A stretch of DNA of 64,000 nucleotides from contig OX621258.1 of NCBI GenBank assembly GCA_951640165.1, forward strand, positions 1,201,501 through 1,265,500. The letters run 5' to 3'. Below the pieces are notes generated by a model. The model did no database searches and was not told the origin of the DNA. It worked only from the letters and a program-made list of their open reading frames with translations. Positions 61,783 to 64,000 of the stretch are shown here, piece after piece. This stretch comes from Pseudoips prasinana (Eukaryota > Arthropoda > Insecta > Lepidoptera > Nolidae). The position numbers were made by a program, and so were the translations under genes. Each line of letters starts with the position of its first letter. The first letter of the stretch is position 1.

Positions 61783-63815
61783 TAATAATAATAAAGTCAA
61801 AGTCAAAGTAACTTTATTCCGTAAAAATTTTACATTTATGTGGAATCGTCATATTTTTTTTACCCTACCGTGCAGTGCATGACGTGGCAGCTACTGAGAA
61901 ACACTGCCAGAAAACTCAGTAGGAATCCTTTTTTAAAATAAAATATACTTAAGATTAATTACAATCATGTGTGTTGACTCAGAACAACTCCATCCCAAGC
62001 ACTTTTATCACTTAAATAATCAGAAATTTTGTAATATGCCCTGCTACACAACTTGGCTTTAATAATTCTTTTAAACTTATTCGTAGACAATTCTCTAATA
62101 TCATTGGGAAGTTTGTTATAGAATCTTATACATTGCCCCATAAAAGAGTTACTTATTTTGTGGAGACGGGTAGTATGCAGTATGAGATTATTCTTATATC
62201 TAGTATTTACATTATGTGTATCGCTCCTTTTACAGAAGGAATCGATATTTTTATGCACATATAGTAAGTTTTCATATATATACAGAGATGGTACAGTTAG
62301 AATGTTGACCTCTTTGAATTTTTCTCTTAGAGACACTCTCGGGCCAAGATTATAGATAGCTCTTACAGCTCTTTTTTGCAATATAAATATGGTGTCAATG
62401 TCAGCAGAGCTACCCCAGAGAAGAATTCCATAGGACATTACACTATGAAAATAACTGAAATAAACCATTCTAGCTGTGTCAACATCAGTCAGCCGTCTAA
62501 TAGTTTTCACTGCATATGCTGCAGAACTTAATTTGCCGGACAGTTTTTCTATTTGTGGGCTCCATTGTAGCTTTGAGTCAATAGTGATACCCAAGAACAC
62601 AGTTGATTCAACAGGGTCCAACCTAGCTCCATTAAGTTGTACATTGGTTGTCGCCTGTTTCACATTCGGTGTAGTGAATTTAATGACTTTAGTTTTCTTA
62701 TCATTAAGCACAAGATTATTGGCATTAAACCAATGAACAACTTTAGAGATTGCATCATTAACATCGTCAAAATTGCTTAATTGTCGGTTTATTTTGAACG
62801 TCAGGGAAGTATCATCTGCAAACAACACAATCTCATGCTTATCCCTTACGTAGTAAGGTAAGTCATTTATATAAATTAAAAACAAAAATGGGCCCAGAAT
62901 TGACCCCTGTGGGACGCCCATTACCACTGGAGATCCCGGAGATATTTTACCGCTTATTTCGACCTTCTGAATTCTATTGCCCAAGTAAGAAGTCAGAAGT
63001 TCGAGAGCCTTGTTCCTAATACCGTAGTGGTATAATTTTCTGACCAGAGTATCATGATGAACGCAATCGAACGCTTTGGACAAATCGCAAAAGATACCTA
63101 ATGCATCTTGCGAGTCTTCCCACGCCGCGAATATACTTTTTAATAAGTTGACCCCTGCATCTATGGTTGAACAACCCTTTGTGAATCCAAACTGTTTCCG
63201 GTGTAGTAAATTATGTATATTAAAGTGTCTGAGCAGCTGGCTAAGCATAAGCTTTTCAAATATTTTACTAAGAGTGGGCAGCACGGAAACAGGTCGAAAT
63301 TTTGAAGGGTCTGAAGTATCACCAGCTTTAAACGAAGGAATGATTTTACTATACTTCATCAAGTCAGGAAATACACCTGATGCAACACAGCAATTGAACA
63401 CAGTAGCTAAGTGTGGGGCGATTATAGTAATAATTGATGAAACAGTCTTAACAGATAGACCCCACAGATCCTTTGTGTTTTTCATATTAATACTCTTGAA
63501 AGCATTTAAAATATCTTTAGGGCTAACCACCGAAAATTCAAAAACTGTGTCACACGACCCTACGCTTTGCTTGAGTATCTGCTCAGCAGATGTAGAAGAA
63601 CATGAAAGAGAGTTAGTAAGTATGACTGGAATATTCGAAAAATATTTTTCAAACTCAGTCGCAATCTCCAAATCGCCTTTAATATCTATGTTGTTTATTA
63701 CTAAGTTAAAATCACGACTACGTATTTTTGTTTTACCTGTCTCAGCATTAATTATCTTCCAAGTAGTTTTGATTATATTTGTAGAAGATTTAAGTATATT
63801 TTTTATGTGCAAAGA
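61783..63815 (-). mobile_element. CR1-type LINE, 5'-truncated
   Basis: The 3' end on the minus strand is AAAGTTACTTTGACTTTGAC then an ATT tail (61783-61797 on plus). The 5' end lies near 63815, in the region joining endonuclease and RT; the endonuclease is gone. A SINE B begins 30 bp further on. Confidence 0.85.
61965..63812 (-). pseudogene. Reverse transcriptase of CR1-type LINE, open but 5'-truncated
   Basis: 615 codons open without break; the first codon is TTG, with a stop close upstream, so no proper start remains. Order of motifs (residues): TTWKIINAETGKTK 16-29, the linker to RT; FRPVSVLPTLSKIFEKL 172-188; GFTKGCSTIDAG 209-220; FCDLSKAFDCVHHD 241-254; MGVPQGSILGPFLF 298-311; LFADD 330-334; QKRAVRAIYNLGP about 470-482; RFYNKLPNDIREL near 560. 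All core RT residues including FADD are present. The endonuclease needed for insertion is absent, so it should be non-autonomous. The family resembles CR1/Zenon-type elements, by eye. Confidence 0.88.
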
Positions 63816-63844
63816 TTAAGCAGCGGTACAGGCTCGTCTAAAAA

Positions 63845-64000
63845 TATCCTGGGACATTAATTTCCCACGGCCATCTGATCCCAAACTAACCCAAAGCAGA
63901 TCTTGTACTACGGAAACCAGATAACTGATTCACATACAACTCCTTTTCTTTAGTAAATAAATACTTTTATAGATAATTATACCCAAACTCAGGACAAACA
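63845..64000 (-). mobile_element. SINE family B, cut by window end
   Basis: ATCCTGGGACATTAATTTCC, CCATCTGATCCCAAACTAAC and TATAGATAATTATACCCAAA belong to the 3' half of family B. The head lies beyond the window. Confidence 0.75.

Noticed and set aside
63076..63819. Plus-strand open frame of 247 codons
   Set aside because: Antisense to the CR1-type reverse transcriptase at 61965-63812.

Overview
The window looks like intergenic DNA from an insect, most probably a moth or butterfly. It is AT-rich and packed with transposable elements: tRNA-derived and 5S rRNA-derived SINEs, Helitron-like elements ending in a hairpin plus CTAG, CR1/jockey/RTE/R1-type LINEs, a cecropia-type mariner and several MITEs. 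No protein-coding host gene, rRNA or tRNA gene could be supported. The single possible host exon (58925-59094, minus strand) is weak. The only long open reading frames belong to transposons.

Layout. 1-15.2 kb: SINEs, Helitron-like ends, decayed CR1 3' ends, a TTA-flanked MITE (4391-4865), a minisatellite inside an inverted-repeat element (5230-5645) and two 5S-derived SINEs. 15.27-19.69 kb: a four-level nest. A tRNA-SINE (family E) is split by two LINEs, and the first LINE is itself split by a 590-bp MITE with 43-bp terminal inverted repeats. 20-24.7 kb: LINE fragments of at least four clades and an RTE tail inserted in a MITE. 25.07-26.36 kb: a complete mariner with intact transposase, inverted repeats and TA duplications. 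26.9-31.6 kb: a 4.06-kb CR1-like LINE inserted in an older non-coding repeat (family K). 31.7-41.5 kb: copies of families K, X, J, G and SINEs, again partly nested. 41.55-47.62 kb: a full-length R1-clade element with a 13-bp target duplication; ORF1 is intact and ORF2 is dead. 47.6-49.25 kb: a Helitron with a long perfect palindrome, then a 0.58-kb pentamer/decamer satellite. 49.6-64 kb: more SINEs, MITEs and LINE ends, a 46-bp perfect palindrome, and a 2-kb 5'-truncated CR1-type reverse transcriptase.

How it works together. This is a record of successive insertions. Nesting lets relative ages be read directly: families K, E, J, G and MITE-A were in place before the CR1-like LINE, LINE-1, LINE-2, family X and SINE-A landed in them. 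The mariner is the only element that looks potentially autonomous. The CR1-like LINE is one homopolymer frameshift from an open endonuclease-reverse transcriptase. SINE families A, B and C have different tRNA-like heads but share a central domain, and A and B also share their 3' half, suggesting a common LINE partner. I found no operon-like host system, CRISPR array or novel enzyme cluster; the unusual content is structural (palindromes, nests, satellite, 5S-derived SINEs). Family names such as CR1, jockey and R1 come from motif recognition by eye and were not checked by database search.
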